Source: CAYYFX01 sp964571855 (GTDB taxonomy: Bacteria; ARS69). From it: a stretch of 64,000 nt of DNA. The position numbers were made by a program, and so were the translations under genes. Below, piece by piece: positions 25,787-34,690 of the stretch (its first letter is position 1; the number at the start of each line of letters is the position of its first letter). The notes beneath the pieces are model-generated. The model ran no database searches, had not been told where the DNA came from, and saw nothing but the letters and a program-made list of their open reading frames with translations. The DNA lies in assembly GCA_964571855.1 (NCBI GenBank), contig CAZNDO010000014.1, positions 43,522 to 107,521 of the forward strand. The letters run 5' to 3'.

Positions 25787-28700
25787 CTATCGGATGACGA
25801 CGATCGGGAGCGTCTCCTCGGCGGACCCCGCCGCGGAGTCCAGCGACACGCGCGCCAGGTAGGTGCCGTTCGCCACCAGGAGCCCGTTGTCGTCCCGGCC
25901 GTCCCACTCCACGGCGTGCTGCTCGTTCGACGGCAGCGAGCCCACCCGCACCGAACGCACCCGCCGCCCGCCCACCGTGTAGATGTCCACCGAGCCGCCG
26001 CGGACCGCCGCGGTCGCCTTGAAGGCGATGCTGGCGCGGTCCCGGAACGGGTTCGGGAAGACGGCCGGCCGATCCAGGAAGCGGAAGAGCGTGTCCGTGC
26101 TCAGCACGAAGGCGCTCGTCTTCCCGGTGGTGTCCACCGCCTCGAAGCGGACGTCGTACACCTCGCCCAGGCGGACGTCCACCGTGGCCGTGAGCGTGAC
26201 GGCCTGCGGCACGCCGTCCGGCGTCTGCGTGGCGACCGCGCGCTCGTAGTCCGTGCCCTCCGCGAGTTCCCCGCGGGCGGTGTCCACGACGCGCGTAGCC
26301 ACGATCCCGCGCCCGTCGGTGGCCGTCACGACCACGTCGAAGGTGCTCTCGGTGTCGTCCGGCGTGACGAAGTACGGGTCCGACGGCGTCTCCACGGCGC
26401 GCCCGTTCACGGTCACGGCGAGCGACGGGCTGCCGAGATCCGGCGACAGCGCGGGATCCCCCAGCAGGATGAACCGCTGCGCCGCCTGCCGGCTCGTGCC
26501 GGCGGACGGGTACTCCTGCTGGAACATCAATCGCGCGCGCGTCGTGGATTCGCCCAGCGTCCACACGTAGCCCGCGGAGCCGTCGTCCGGGAGCGCCGCC
26601 CCGGGCGCGGCCTTCTCCGGATAGAAGAACGCGTCCATCACGTACTGGTTGAACGAGAGGTTCTGCGACAGGAACTCGAACCCGGAGCTGGCGAACACGG
26701 CAACGCACCCGCCGGGCTCCGCCTGGTCCGGCGCCTGCACGTTCATCAGCTTCTCGCCGAGGCAGTCCTCCGAGTTCCGCTCGTCCGCGCGGTCGAACTC
26801 CGCCAGGTGGCACGCGAAGCCGAGGAAGATGAACGGGCGCGCATCGTTGTCCAGGGACAGCACGTCGCGGCGGCCGCCGGGGAAGTTGTCGTCCCGGAAC
26901 ATGTACTCGTGCGCCAGCTGGAACTTGTTCGCGTGCCCCTGGTAGTTCCAGACGAGGCCGCCCGCGTTCAGCTTCTGCCGCAGCACGGGGAGCGCTTCCA
27001 GCTCCACCGCGTCCACGACGCACGGATACTCGTTGGCCCACTGCGAGGGCGCGATCCGGCAGTCGTACCAGATGCCGCAGTCCAGGCCGTCCAGGGTCTC
27101 GCAGTCGTAGGGGTAGATGTCCCCCAGGGGCGCGTTGCACGAGTCCGCGCAGGGGTGCGTGAAGTCCGAGAGGCACATCACGTCCGTGGCGATGACGTCC
27201 GCAGGGTGCTTCGCCAGCGAGTCGGCGTACCCGCGCGAGCGCGCGCAGAACTGCGTCTCCAGGAAGCCCTTCCAGCCGTAGCCGGCGCCGAGACCCGCGC
27301 CGAGGTCGCCCGACAGCGCGTCGTCCGCCGTCAGCAGCACCTTCCGGCGCCAGGGCTGGTCCGGGTTCTCGGTCTCGTAGGCCCGGATCCGGCGGACGTT
27401 CCACGCCAGCTCCGCCGCGGTGTCCACCGAGAGCCGTCCGACGTACAGGTCCGCGAGGTCGTCGAAGTTCCCGAGCCCGTCGGAGGTGACCTCCGCGTAG
27501 TACTGATCCGTCTCCTCGGGCGCGCCCTCGTAGTCCGTCCAGAGGCTGTGGCTCGGCATCAGGTCCGGCCGGGAGTCCACGCCGATCCCGCGGTGGTCCT
27601 CGCTGGCGTCCCCGATCAGGCACAGGAACTCGAGCGGCGTGGACCAGCGGTGCACGCCGTACGCGGCGAACGCCTTGATCGCGCGCGGGCTCCGCGCGCC
27701 GTTCTGGAACGTGTCCCAAACCTCGGAAGCCCGGGCGAGCGCCGCGGACATCCGGCCGGCGCGGTGGTCCGAGAGTTCACGCGCGCCGTCCGCCAGCTCG
27801 TCCGCCGCCACGCCGAGCCACCGCACGCCGCCGCCGCCCGCGAGGATGACGGACGGAGCCACGCGGGTGATCTCGCCCGCCGCCACCGCGCGCGCGGAGG
27901 ACTCGCGCGCCGCGAGGTACCGGCCGGTCCCCCCCGTGTTGTCGTGCCCGAACGCCAGGTTGAAGGTGCCGCCCCCGCCCGGGGTCACCTGCCCCGGCAC
28001 CAGCGCGATGCTCACCGGCGCCGCGGGGTCCGTGAGGTCCAGCAGCAGGAGATCCGTCCCGTCGAACCCGGTCACGGTGATCGAGACCGGCGCGGCGGCG
28101 CCGTGGTCCGTGGACAGGAGCAGCTGCCCGCCGCGCGCGACGAGCTGCCGCGCGTACTCCACCTGGTACCAGTCGAAGAGGAAGCGGGCGACGAACGCGA
28201 CCAGCGCGGGGTTCGGGCTGCTGCCCTGGTAGCTCACGCCCACGAAGCCGAACGTGTTCGACCCGGCGGCCAGAACGCCGGCGGGCACCGTGTAGGTGTT
28301 CAGGACGTTCGCCGGGGGCACGACACCGCCCGAGTACAGGCTGTTGTTGTAGAACGTCCGGGACCCCACCTGCGTGCCGTTCACGGAGAACGTGCACGCG
28401 TTCGTGAAGAGGTGGAACCGCGTGGCGGCCCCCTGCCCGGTGGGGCACACCCGCGCCGTGAGCGTGGCTGCCGACCCCGGGACGGGATCCTGCACCGTGA
28501 ACGCATCCGTGAGCGGCCAGCCGTTCAGCCCGTCCGTGGACGTCCGGTGGCTGTTCCAGTAGTAGAACTCGCTCTCGAACGCGTCCCGGCCCGGGCCGTG
28601 ATCCGGCGGGTACTGGGAGTACTGGGCGTCGTTCTCGCGGTGCACGCGGTACGGCGTGCTCGGCAGCACGTCCGGGGCCGTGGGAACGGCGCCAGCGCGC

Positions 28701-29836
28701 GCCGTCATGCGCGCGCCGCCCGCCGGGTCGATCCGCACCCAGATGAAGTTCCGCGCTTCGAACAGGTCCTCGTGCTCGTAGCCCGAGGTCATCCACTGGT
28801 CGCGGACGGAGCGCCCCCAGAAGAGGAGACCGTCGCCCGCGTCGAACGTGCCGTTGCCGTTCCGGTCCCGGGCGAGGGCGGGCACCGGCAGCGCGACGAA
28901 GAGATCCGCCGCGGCCACCGCGGGGTTCTCCACCTCGTCGAGGTCGAACGTGCGCTGGTACAGCGCCACCTGGCCGATCGGCACCCCGGCGGGAAACCCC
29001 GCGGCCGCGAGCGTGGCGAACGAGACCTCCGCCAGCCCCGTGGCGTTCACCTCGATCTTCCACTGGTCCCCGGCGCCCCACGGCGTGTTCCCCACGGACG
29101 CGGCGTCGCCCGGGCCGCCGCGGGCCCAGCCGCGCGCGAGCGCGGCGTTCACCACGTTGCTGCGCACGGTGCGGTCCCACTCCGTCGTTCTCTGCGCGGG
29201 CCGCGCCGCGTGCGCCGTCGCGCGCGTTGCCTCCGGGATGAACTCGATCTGCACCACCGCGCGCTTCAGCACGCGGTGCCGGTCCGTGCGCGTCAGCGCC
29301 CGCGCGCCGGCGTACTCCACCTCGGCCACGCGCAGGTCCCGGAGCCCCTTCGTCCCGACGAGGCGGAACGCCACCGGCGGGTACACGGCCTCCGCGCGGT
29401 ACTCCGGACCTTCGCGCGGGAGATCCTCCACCACCACGTTCATGCCGAGCGGCTCGCGCACGCCCTCGCGCCGCGGCACCGGGCGAAGCGCCCCCGCCTC
29501 GTCCGCCGACCACTCCTCGGACAGGACGCGCAGCCGCGGCGCCGCGCCGGGCGGCAGGGCCACGCGGAACCCGCCCACCGGCACCTCGGGCCGCCCGAGG
29601 TCTCCGGTGTGGCCCAGTCCGGGCATCTCCAGGCGGAGCCAGGAGCGACCGTCCCCGGGGGCGGGGAGGACGTCCGGAGGCGGCGGCGTGATCTCCACCA
29701 CGACGTGCCGGTCGTCGGACTCGAGCACGCGGACCGCGGCGGGGATCGGCGAGACGAAGGCGAGCGAGGCCAGCAGCCCCGTGCAGGCGAGAGCGATGCC
29801 GGACGGCGTCCGGTGCGGGCGGAAGCTCATTCTCAT
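25787..29836 (-). CDS. Secreted C25 (gingipain-type) cysteine peptidase with C-terminal FlgD-like/sorting domain
   Basis: 1349 aa. A signal peptide ends near PIPAAVRV. The first 350 residues resemble the C25 propeptide (VPVGGFRVALPPG). The peptidase domain holds the catalytic dyad, His near residue 967 in NYQGHANKFQLAHEY and Cys near 1008 in FLGFACHLAEFD; the order and spacing match gingipain-like enzymes. Just before it is a Cys-rich stretch (eight Cys in about 50 residues) containing CADSCNAPLGDIYPYDC. An Ig-like region follows, then a C-terminal VFPNPFRDRASIAFKA...GTYLARV domain shared with three other proteins in the window, which may be an export/anchoring signal. A well-formed promoter lies directly upstream. 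It probably degrades extracellular protein. Confidence 0.85.
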   Translation of the reverse strand: MRMSFRPHRTPSGIALACTGLLASLAFVSPIPAAVRVLESDDRHVVVEITPPPPDVLPAPGDGRSWLRLEMPGLGHTGDLGRPEVPVGGFRVALPPGAAPRLRVLSEEWSADEAGALRPVPRREGVREPLGMNVVVEDLPREGPEYRAEAVYPPVAFRLVGTKGLRDLRVAEVEYAGARALTRTDRHRVLKRAVVQIEFIPEATRATAHAARPAQRTTEWDRTVRSNVVNAALARGWARGGPGDAASVGNTPWGAGDQWKIEVNATGLAEVSFATLAAAGFPAGVPIGQVALYQRTFDLDEVENPAVAAADLFVALPVPALARDRNGNGTFDAGDGLLFWGRSVRDQWMTSGYEHEDLFEARNFIWVRIDPAGGARMTARAGAVPTAPDVLPSTPYRVHRENDAQYSQYPPDHGPGRDAFESEFYYWNSHRTSTDGLNGWPLTDAFTVQDPVPGSAATLTARVCPTGQGAATRFHLFTNACTFSVNGTQVGSRTFYNNSLYSGGVVPPANVLNTYTVPAGVLAAGSNTFGFVGVSYQGSSPNPALVAFVARFLFDWYQVEYARQLVARGGQLLLSTDHGAAAPVSITVTGFDGTDLLLLDLTDPAAPVSIALVPGQVTPGGGGTFNLAFGHDNTGGTGRYLAARESSARAVAAGEITRVAPSVILAGGGGVRWLGVAADELADGARELSDHRAGRMSAALARASEVWDTFQNGARSPRAIKAFAAYGVHRWSTPLEFLCLIGDASEDHRGIGVDSRPDLMPSHSLWTDYEGAPEETDQYYAEVTSDGLGNFDDLADLYVGRLSVDTAAELAWNVRRIRAYETENPDQPWRRKVLLTADDALSGDLGAGLGAGYGWKGFLETQFCARSRGYADSLAKHPADVIATDVMCLSDFTHPCADSCNAPLGDIYPYDCETLDGLDCGIWYDCRIAPSQWANEYPCVVDAVELEALPVLRQKLNAGGLVWNYQGHANKFQLAHEYMFRDDNFPGGRRDVLSLDNDARPFIFLGFACHLAEFDRADERNSEDCLGEKLMNVQAPDQAEPGGCVAVFASSGFEFLSQNLSFNQYVMDAFFYPEKAAPGAALPDDGSAGYVWTLGESTTRARLMFQQEYPSAGTSRQAAQRFILLGDPALSPDLGSPSLAVTVNGRAVETPSDPYFVTPDDTESTFDVVVTATDGRGIVATRVVDTARGELAEGTDYERAVATQTPDGVPQAVTLTATVDVRLGEVYDVRFEAVDTTGKTSAFVLSTDTLFRFLDRPAVFPNPFRDRASIAFKATAAVRGGSVDIYTVGGRRVRSVRVGSLPSNEQHAVEWDGRDDNGLLVANGTYLARVSLDSAAGSAEETLPIVVIR

Positions 29837-29884
29837 GGGCCGGTTTCGAAGGGGAGGCGCGGGGGCGGACCGGATCGTTCAGGC

Positions 29885-29913
29885 AGTATAGGAACCGCGG
29901 AATCGACCGTCAA
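29885..29913 (-). promoter_or_regulatory. Promoter of the C25 peptidase gene
   Basis: TTGACG (29913-29908), 17-bp spacer, TATACT (29890-29885) on the minus strand, about 50 bases before ATG 29836. Both boxes and the spacing are close to the sigma-70 consensus, which is unusual in such a GC-rich window. Confidence 0.7.
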
Positions 29914-29941
29914 TTTGCGCGGGACCCCGCCGCGGGGGGCG

Positions 29942-29976
29942 AAAACGCGGAGAGCGGGCCGGGAAGGCCCGCTCTC
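29942..29976 (-). terminator. Intrinsic terminator after the 197-aa exported protein gene
   Basis: On the minus strand an 11-bp stem (GAGAGCGGGCC / GGCCCGCTCTC) with a five-base loop is followed by GCGTTTTCGC. It lies 24 bases past the stop of the gene at 30000-30593. Confidence 0.75.
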
Positions 29977-29999
29977 CCGAACTCCCGATGGCCGTTCGG

Positions 30000-30593
30000 C
30001 TAGCGATAGAGCGCCTTCACGCTGCCCCACGTCGTGGGCTCGACCGGATCGAGCGTGCAGCCGTGGCCCCAGTCCTGCAGCGCGCCGGCGTCGTTCGTCC
30101 CGGCGCCGACGAGGCGCACCTGCTCGGGCCAAGTGTAGAGGCCGGGCACGGTCGTGTTGCAGTCCACCGTGGTGGCCTCCCCGCTGGTGACCGCGGCAGC
30201 GAGCCGCACCTTGCCGCTGGGACCGTTCACGAACCACGACCCGGCGACGACCGGCCCCGTGGGGCAGCTGCCCACGGCGAGCAGGAGGCTCGTGGTGCCT
30301 CCGGCATTCAGGTAGCCGTTCTGGACCGTGAAGCCGAGCGGCGTCCAGCTCGTGAACACGGCGTCCATCTCGGCTGCCGACATCCCGGCCCCCGACGGAT
30401 CCGTGTTGCATCCCATGTACCAGAGGTAGAGCTGCCCGAGGCCGCCGAGCGGGGCGGAGACCTGGCTGTCCGGGTTCGTGCTGCTGAAGCTGATCTTCCA
30501 CTCGTACGCGCCCGTGCCCCCGCCCGCTTGCGCCGAGGACGCCAGAGCCAGCGCCATCACCATCGCGACAACCGTTCCTGTCACCTTCCGCAT
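30000..30593 (-). CDS. Exported protein of unknown function (197 aa)
   Basis: It starts at ATG 30593, preceded by ggaggaggcgtgac, and begins MRKVTGTVVAMVMALALAS, a classic signal peptide cleaved after AQA. The mature 170 residues are Gly/Thr/Asn-rich and predicted all-beta, with a few cysteines (MGCNTDP, GSCPTG, VDCNT, HGCTLDP) that could form disulphides outside the cytoplasm. I recognise no family. It has its own near-consensus promoter and an intrinsic terminator, so it is a single-gene unit and possibly highly expressed. Confidence 0.75.
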   Translation of the reverse strand: MRKVTGTVVAMVMALALASSAQAGGGTGAYEWKISFSSTNPDSQVSAPLGGLGQLYLWYMGCNTDPSGAGMSAAEMDAVFTSWTPLGFTVQNGYLNAGGTTSLLLAVGSCPTGPVVAGSWFVNGPSGKVRLAAAVTSGEATTVDCNTTVPGLYTWPEQVRLVGAGTNDAGALQDWGHGCTLDPVEPTTWGSVKALYR

Positions 30594-30721
30594 GTCACGC
30601 CTCCTCCCCCGCCACCGAGGGACCCAATTCAGACCGGGACGACCTGCGCCACTTCCACGCGCCCCCACGGAACCTGGCCGGACGGCCCAGTCACCTTCAG
30701 CGAGCGCTCCGATGCAGGCGC

Positions 30722-30751
30722 ATTCTAGGAACCGCCCTCGGGAAGTGTCAA
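30722..30751 (-). promoter_or_regulatory. Promoter of the 197-aa exported protein gene
   Basis: TTGACA (30751-30746), 18-bp spacer, TAGAAT (30727-30722) on the minus strand, about 128 bases before ATG 30593. The -35 is a perfect consensus and the -10 matches five of six. Confidence 0.7.
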
Positions 30752-30819
30752 ACGAAGCCTGCGGCCGGCGGGAGGTTCGGCGTCGCAGGTTCGGCCGAGG
30801 GGGCGGGTGCGCGAAGCCG

Positions 30820-30856
30820 GGGAAACGAGAGAGGGGCGCCCCAAGGGGCGCCCCTC
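30820..30856 (-). terminator. Intrinsic terminator after the dockerin-like protein gene
   Basis: A perfect 12-bp stem (GAGGGGCGCCCC / GGGGCGCCCCTC) with a two-base loop starts 27 bases past the stop and is followed on the minus strand by TCTCGTTTCCCC. Confidence 0.7.
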
Positions 30857-30882
30857 CAGGCTCGACGCCGATACGAGCCGAA

Positions 30883-31476
30883 CTACGGGCAGAGCGAGCA
30901 GCCCTTGTTCAGGCCGCTGGCCCACAGACCGAGGTCCGCCACGTTCACGGTCCCGTTGCAGTCGAAGTCCGAGTACTGGACGTAGCTGCTCAGACCACCC
31001 GCCCACAGGCCGAGGTCGGCAACCGTGGTCGAGTTCGTGGCCTGGTTCGAACCGTCCAGATCCGGGTTCGTGAAGGCGATCGTCCGGCTGCAGATGCCGA
31101 TGTTGCCGGAGCACACAGCCGTCACCAGGAGGTTCACGCTGCCACGGCCACCGATGCAGCGGTAGATGAAGTTCACGACGCCGCCGGCGTTCGTGAGACC
31201 GCCCCTGCGGTTGCCGCCGCAGTTCGCCGCAGCCAGCGTGGCGCCGCCGAGGTTGGCGTACGTAGAGCAGTTCGCCACGGGCGCGTCGAACGCGTCGCGC
31301 AGCGTGACCTTGAGCGTGAGCTTGTCGAGACCGCCATCGGCGCGGAACCGGAACTGGCAGGGAACGGGGTTGCCGACGACAGCACAGCCGGAGCGCGAGG
31401 GATCCGGCACGCCCGCGAACGCGGCAGCGCTGCAGGCAAGCACGACGAGCGTCGCGAGGACCAGGGACTTGCGCAT
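30883..31476 (-). CDS. Exported dockerin-like protein (197 aa)
   Basis: It starts at ATG 31476 with ggaggtatctg upstream; an in-frame start at 31494 lacks this. The signal peptide is MRKSLVLATLVVLACSAAAFAG. A Cys-rich beta domain follows, and the last 60 residues contain two calcium-binding dockerin-type half-repeats: NPDLDGSNQATNSTTVADLG and SDFDCNGTVNVADLGLWASG. Type I dockerins pair such loops to bind cohesins; the family also occurs as a generic Ca-binding module in non-cellulolytic FCB bacteria. No cohesin is seen nearby. It has its own promoter and terminator, like the neighbouring gene, and exactly the same length. Confidence 0.8.
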   Translation of the reverse strand: MRKSLVLATLVVLACSAAAFAGVPDPSRSGCAVVGNPVPCQFRFRADGGLDKLTLKVTLRDAFDAPVANCSTYANLGGATLAAANCGGNRRGGLTNAGGVVNFIYRCIGGRGSVNLLVTAVCSGNIGICSRTIAFTNPDLDGSNQATNSTTVADLGLWAGGLSSYVQYSDFDCNGTVNVADLGLWASGLNKGCSLCP

Positions 31477-31614
31477 CAGATACCTCCGAAGCACGAATAG
31501 ACTCGATGAAGCGGAATCACGGGACGGCGTCTCCCGACGTGAGGGAGAACGTTGCAGCTTGGATCAGTCGGTACGTCGGTGCAGCACCCCCTTCCCTGGC
31601 CTTTATCGCAAGAG

Positions 31615-31644
31615 ATTCTAGCAAGGGCGGATACGCGACGTCAA
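31615..31644 (-). promoter_or_regulatory. Promoter of the dockerin-like gene
   Basis: TTGACG (31644-31639), 18-bp spacer, TAGAAT (31620-31615) on the minus strand. The box sequences and spacing are almost the same as those of the neighbouring 197-aa gene. The leader would be about 130 bases. Confidence 0.65.
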
Positions 31645-31668
31645 ACGCGTTTCCCCGGATTTTGCACC

Positions 31669-31690
31669 GGGGCCGGTTCCCACCGGCCCC
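31669..31690. repeat. Perfect 9-bp hairpin upstream of the dockerin promoter
   Basis: ggggccggt (31669-31677), loop tccc, accggcccc (31682-31690). No T-run follows on the plus strand; on the minus strand it is followed by GGTGCAAAATCC. It could end a short transcript made from the candidate promoter at 31760-31789. Confidence 0.4.
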
Positions 31691-31759
31691 TCGGCCCCCC
31701 CCCCGAGAGGGTCGGGCCGCCGGCCGGCCGGTTCCGGACCGCCAGCTCCAACGGGAAAG

Positions 31760-31789
31760 AGCCTACCAATCCGGCCCTCCCGGGGTCAA
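31760..31789 (-). promoter_or_regulatory. Second minus-strand promoter-like pair, no assigned gene
   Basis: TTGACC (31789-31784), 18-bp spacer, TAGGCT (31765-31760). It would add a second start for the dockerin gene or produce a short RNA ending at the hairpin 31669-31690. Confidence 0.3.
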
Positions 31790-31991
31790 ATCCCACGTCT
31801 CCCCGGGCCGACAGGTGGCGGCAAGAATCCGCGAAGATTCGCGCAAGAAGGCGCCTTGGCGGGGTTTCCGGCCCCCGGGGACCCCGGCCACGGGCGGACG
31901 CGACGGCCACTCTCCCCCGGCCCCTGGCCGTGCTATCCTGCGCCACGAGTCCCGCCACCGGTCGAACACGCACCCCGGAGCCCAGAGGCTG

Positions 31992-33326
31992 ATGCCCCGC
32001 CAACCGGACCGCTCCTCGCCGCGTCCGCCCCGCCGTGCCGGGGGAGCGCGGCTCCTCGGCGCGGCGGCGTGGGCCGCCCTGGCCGTCCCGGCCACGGCCC
32101 AGGAGTGGGAGGCCCTCGCCTACCCCACCACCCGGGACCTGGCGAAGCTGTCGTTCCTGGATCCCCTGCACGGCTGGGCGGCCGGGGACAGCGGGACGAT
32201 CCTCGTGACGACCGACGGCGGGGTGCTCTGGTCCCCGCAGACGAGCCCCGTGGACTTCCCGATCGTCGATCTCCAGATGGTGGACACCCAGCGCGGCTGG
32301 GCACTCGCGCAGGAGCTGCCGGCGCCGCCCTTGTGGGAGTACGGCAGCACGCTGCTGCGGACGACGGACGGCGGCGCGTCGTGGTTCGTGCAGTCCACCT
32401 TCGACGACCTCTTCGTCCACGCCCTCGCGTTCACCGGCGCCACGAACGGCTGCATCGGCGGCGAGCAGGGGTACCTCGCGTGGACGAGCGACGGCGGCGC
32501 CACGTGGACGGACGCGGTCGTGGACTCCGCCGCGTCGGCGCACTGGCCGGTCCAGGAGATCGAGTTCCACACGCCCACGTACGGCCTGGCCACGGGCGGC
32601 CAGTACGACGTCACCGGGAACGTCTGGCGAACGACCGACGGCGGCCACACCTGGGCGCACCAGCGCGTGGCCGGCGAACCGTTCTTCGGGATCCATTTCC
32701 TGGACTCGCTGGAAGTCGTGGTGGTGGGCGGCGACCTCGACTACGGGGCCGGAATGGTGCAGACCTCCACGGGCGGCGCCTCGTGGACGTACACCTACCT
32801 CGGCATCTGGGGACGCGCCTCGGCGGTCTCGTTCCGGACGCAGACCGAAGGCTGGGCGCCCCTGGGGTTCGCGGGCACGCTCATGAAGACGCGCGACGCG
32901 GGCGACCGCTGGACGGAGCATCCCAGCCCGGACGACACGCCCATGCACGACGTGGTGTTCACCAGCCCGGTGACCGGGCTCATGGCCGGCAACGGCGGCA
33001 CCATCCTGCACTGGGTCGGCGACGTGACGTCCGCGGATCCCGCGCCGCCCGCGGCGGCGGTGGGCGGGTTGCGCCTCGTGGCCGCGCCGAACCCGTTCGC
33101 CGCGCGCACGCGCGTGGAGTTCCGCGTTCCCGCGGCGGGACGCGTCTCGCTGACCTTGTACGACGTGCTCGGCCGCGAGGTGGCGCGCGTGGTGGACGAC
33201 GAGCCGCTCCCGGGCGGTACCCACTCCCGGGACCTGGACGCGGCGGCGCTCCCCGCCGGGGTCTACTTCGGGAAGCTGCGCGCGGGTGACGCCTCGGCCA
33301 CCGGGAAGCTGTCGATCATACGCTAG
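31992..33326 (+). CDS. Secreted YCF48/Asp-box propeller protein with C-terminal FlgD-like domain
   Basis: 444 aa. A signal peptide ends at PATAQEW. Six Asp-box-type repeats (TTDGGVLW, TTDGGASW, TSDGGATW, TTDGGHTW, TSTGGASW, TRDAGDRW) indicate a beta-propeller of the YCF48/BNR kind. Its catalytic residues, if any, cannot be assigned. From about residue 355 the C-terminal domain AAPNPFAARTRVEFRVPA...GVYFGKLRAG is the same type as in the C25 peptidase, probably a secretion/attachment signal. Its TAG stop overlaps the stop of the convergent gene through a shared CTAG. Confidence 0.8.
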   Translation: MPRQPDRSSPRPPRRAGGARLLGAAAWAALAVPATAQEWEALAYPTTRDLAKLSFLDPLHGWAAGDSGTILVTTDGGVLWSPQTSPVDFPIVDLQMVDTQRGWALAQELPAPPLWEYGSTLLRTTDGGASWFVQSTFDDLFVHALAFTGATNGCIGGEQGYLAWTSDGGATWTDAVVDSAASAHWPVQEIEFHTPTYGLATGGQYDVTGNVWRTTDGGHTWAHQRVAGEPFFGIHFLDSLEVVVVGGDLDYGAGMVQTSTGGASWTYTYLGIWGRASAVSFRTQTEGWAPLGFAGTLMKTRDAGDRWTEHPSPDDTPMHDVVFTSPVTGLMAGNGGTILHWVGDVTSADPAPPAAAVGGLRLVAAPNPFAARTRVEFRVPAAGRVSLTLYDVLGREVARVVDDEPLPGGTHSRDLDAAALPAGVYFGKLRAGDASATGKLSIIR

Positions 33327-34690
33327 GGTCGCGCGTGCTCCGGCGGCTCGCCGCCGCCCACGCGGCTGCGGAAGACCACCGGCCCCGTCCACGCCTGGTA
33401 CAAGCCGGACGAGTTGTCCATCCAGAGCGGCACGAGCGTGTTCCCCACGGACGAGAGCGCGATGTTGTCGCCCTGGTACCCCTGCCCCAGCCCGCCGATC
33501 GGGGACGGCCGGAAGTGGTGGTCGCCCACCTCGATCTCGGTCCACGTGGCGCCACCGTCGGTGGAGCGGCCCAGGAACACGCCGGCCGAGTCCGCGGTGG
33601 TGGTGCGGTCGTCGTAGTACAGGACGTTCACGCCGCCCCCGTCGTCCACGTGCACGACCGGGAAGTACTGGTACTTGCCGTTGTTCGGAGCGTCCCGATT
33701 CACGCGGATCCCACCCGACCAGTTGGCGCCGTTGTCCGTGGACCGGTGCAGGATCACGTCCGGGTCGGAGCCCGCGGGCGCCAGGTTCCGCTCGGTGGTC
33801 ACCACGTAGATCCACCCGTGCCGCGCCCCGCCCGAGAGGTCCACGGCCAGTCGCGGCAGTCCGTTCACGCGGATGTTCGACTTGGACGCGAAGACGCCCG
33901 CGATCCCGTTCATGTCGAACGCGTTCTCGTCCACGGCCCAGGTGGCGCCGCCGTCGGTGGAGCGCGCGAACCCCGCGTAGTCCTCCGTGAAGGGCGACGT
34001 GTTGATCACGCCGGCCCAGACCACGTTCACCGAGCCGCCGGGCCCCATGGCCACCTCCCCGCCCTGGCAACGCTGCGGCGGGCTGTTCACCTGCAGCGGC
34101 GTGGACCAGGTCGCCCCGCCGTCGTTCGTGAAGGAGGTCATCACCGGGAACGGCGGCGCGAACTTCACCCACGCCGCATACGAGCGTCCGTAGCGCGCGC
34201 TGGAGGGATCGCCGTCCGTGGCCAGGGTGGCGCGGTCCTGGTCGTCCGTGGCGATGGTGCGCTGGCCGCTCCACGTGGCGCCGCGGTCCGTGGAGGTGTG
34301 CGCGTACAGCCCGGGAATGGAGCCCAGCCGGATCAGCACGAACCGCCCGTCCTTGTCGATGGCGATGCCGGGATCCCCGCGGTGGAACGTGATGGGCGCG
34401 CCCGCGCACGTGTCCCGGCCCGCCCACGTGGCGCCCGCGTCCGTGGTCAGGTAGATCCCCTCGCTGATGAAGCCCGTGCCCAGGTTGATCGTGTTCGCCG
34501 CGGCGAGCAGCGCACGCGGGTTGCGCGGGTCCCGCGCCAGGAAGGTCTCCGTCTGCGTGACGGCGCTGGGGTGGATGCGGAAGTTCGCGCCCACGCGCGC
34601 GAGCTCCGCGTCCGTCTCCGGCGCGGGGCGCGGCGCGGCGCCCAGCACCAGGGCCGCCAGCGCGAGCCCCGCCAGCGCGCGTGCGTTCAT
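33323..34690 (-). CDS. Exported sialidase-like (Asp-box) propeller protein
   Basis: 455 aa from ATG 34690, which overlaps the stop of the TonB receptor gene (ATGA). A signal peptide (ALAGLALAALVLGAAPRPAP) leads into a six-bladed propeller with Asp boxes TTDAGATW, STDRGATW, TNDGGATW, STDGGATW (twice) and STDNGANW. The FRIHPSAVTQTETFLARDP opening and the later YYDDRT stretch resemble exo-alpha-sialidase-like proteins, but I do not see the sialidase Arg triad clearly, so enzyme activity is uncertain. Coupling to a TonB receptor suggests a glycan capture or processing role at the cell surface. Confidence 0.8.
   Translation of the reverse strand: MNARALAGLALAALVLGAAPRPAPETDAELARVGANFRIHPSAVTQTETFLARDPRNPRALLAAANTINLGTGFISEGIYLTTDAGATWAGRDTCAGAPITFHRGDPGIAIDKDGRFVLIRLGSIPGLYAHTSTDRGATWSGQRTIATDDQDRATLATDGDPSSARYGRSYAAWVKFAPPFPVMTSFTNDGGATWSTPLQVNSPPQRCQGGEVAMGPGGSVNVVWAGVINTSPFTEDYAGFARSTDGGATWAVDENAFDMNGIAGVFASKSNIRVNGLPRLAVDLSGGARHGWIYVVTTERNLAPAGSDPDVILHRSTDNGANWSGGIRVNRDAPNNGKYQYFPVVHVDDGGGVNVLYYDDRTTTADSAGVFLGRSTDGGATWTEIEVGDHHFRPSPIGGLGQGYQGDNIALSSVGNTLVPLWMDNSSGLYQAWTGPVVFRSRVGGGEPPEHARP

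Larger units (their letters stand above)
31477..31991. other. 515-bp intergenic region with promoters, a hairpin and a C10 tract
   Basis: No gene is seen. It contains the dockerin gene promoter (31615-31644), a perfect 9-bp hairpin (31669-31690), a run of ten cytosines (31695-31704) and a second minus-strand promoter-like pair (31760-31789). The right end would hold the start signals of the following plus-strand gene, where only a TATCCT -10-like box is visible. Confidence 0.5.

Noticed and set aside
25643..30190. 1515-residue plus-strand open frame
   Set aside because: It lies antisense to the C25 peptidase and has shadow-type composition (Arg/His/Val-rich) with no signal or domain.
31695..31704. 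C10 homopolymer as a phase-variation switch
   Set aside because: It is outside any coding region and not placed between promoter boxes; no evidence of switching.
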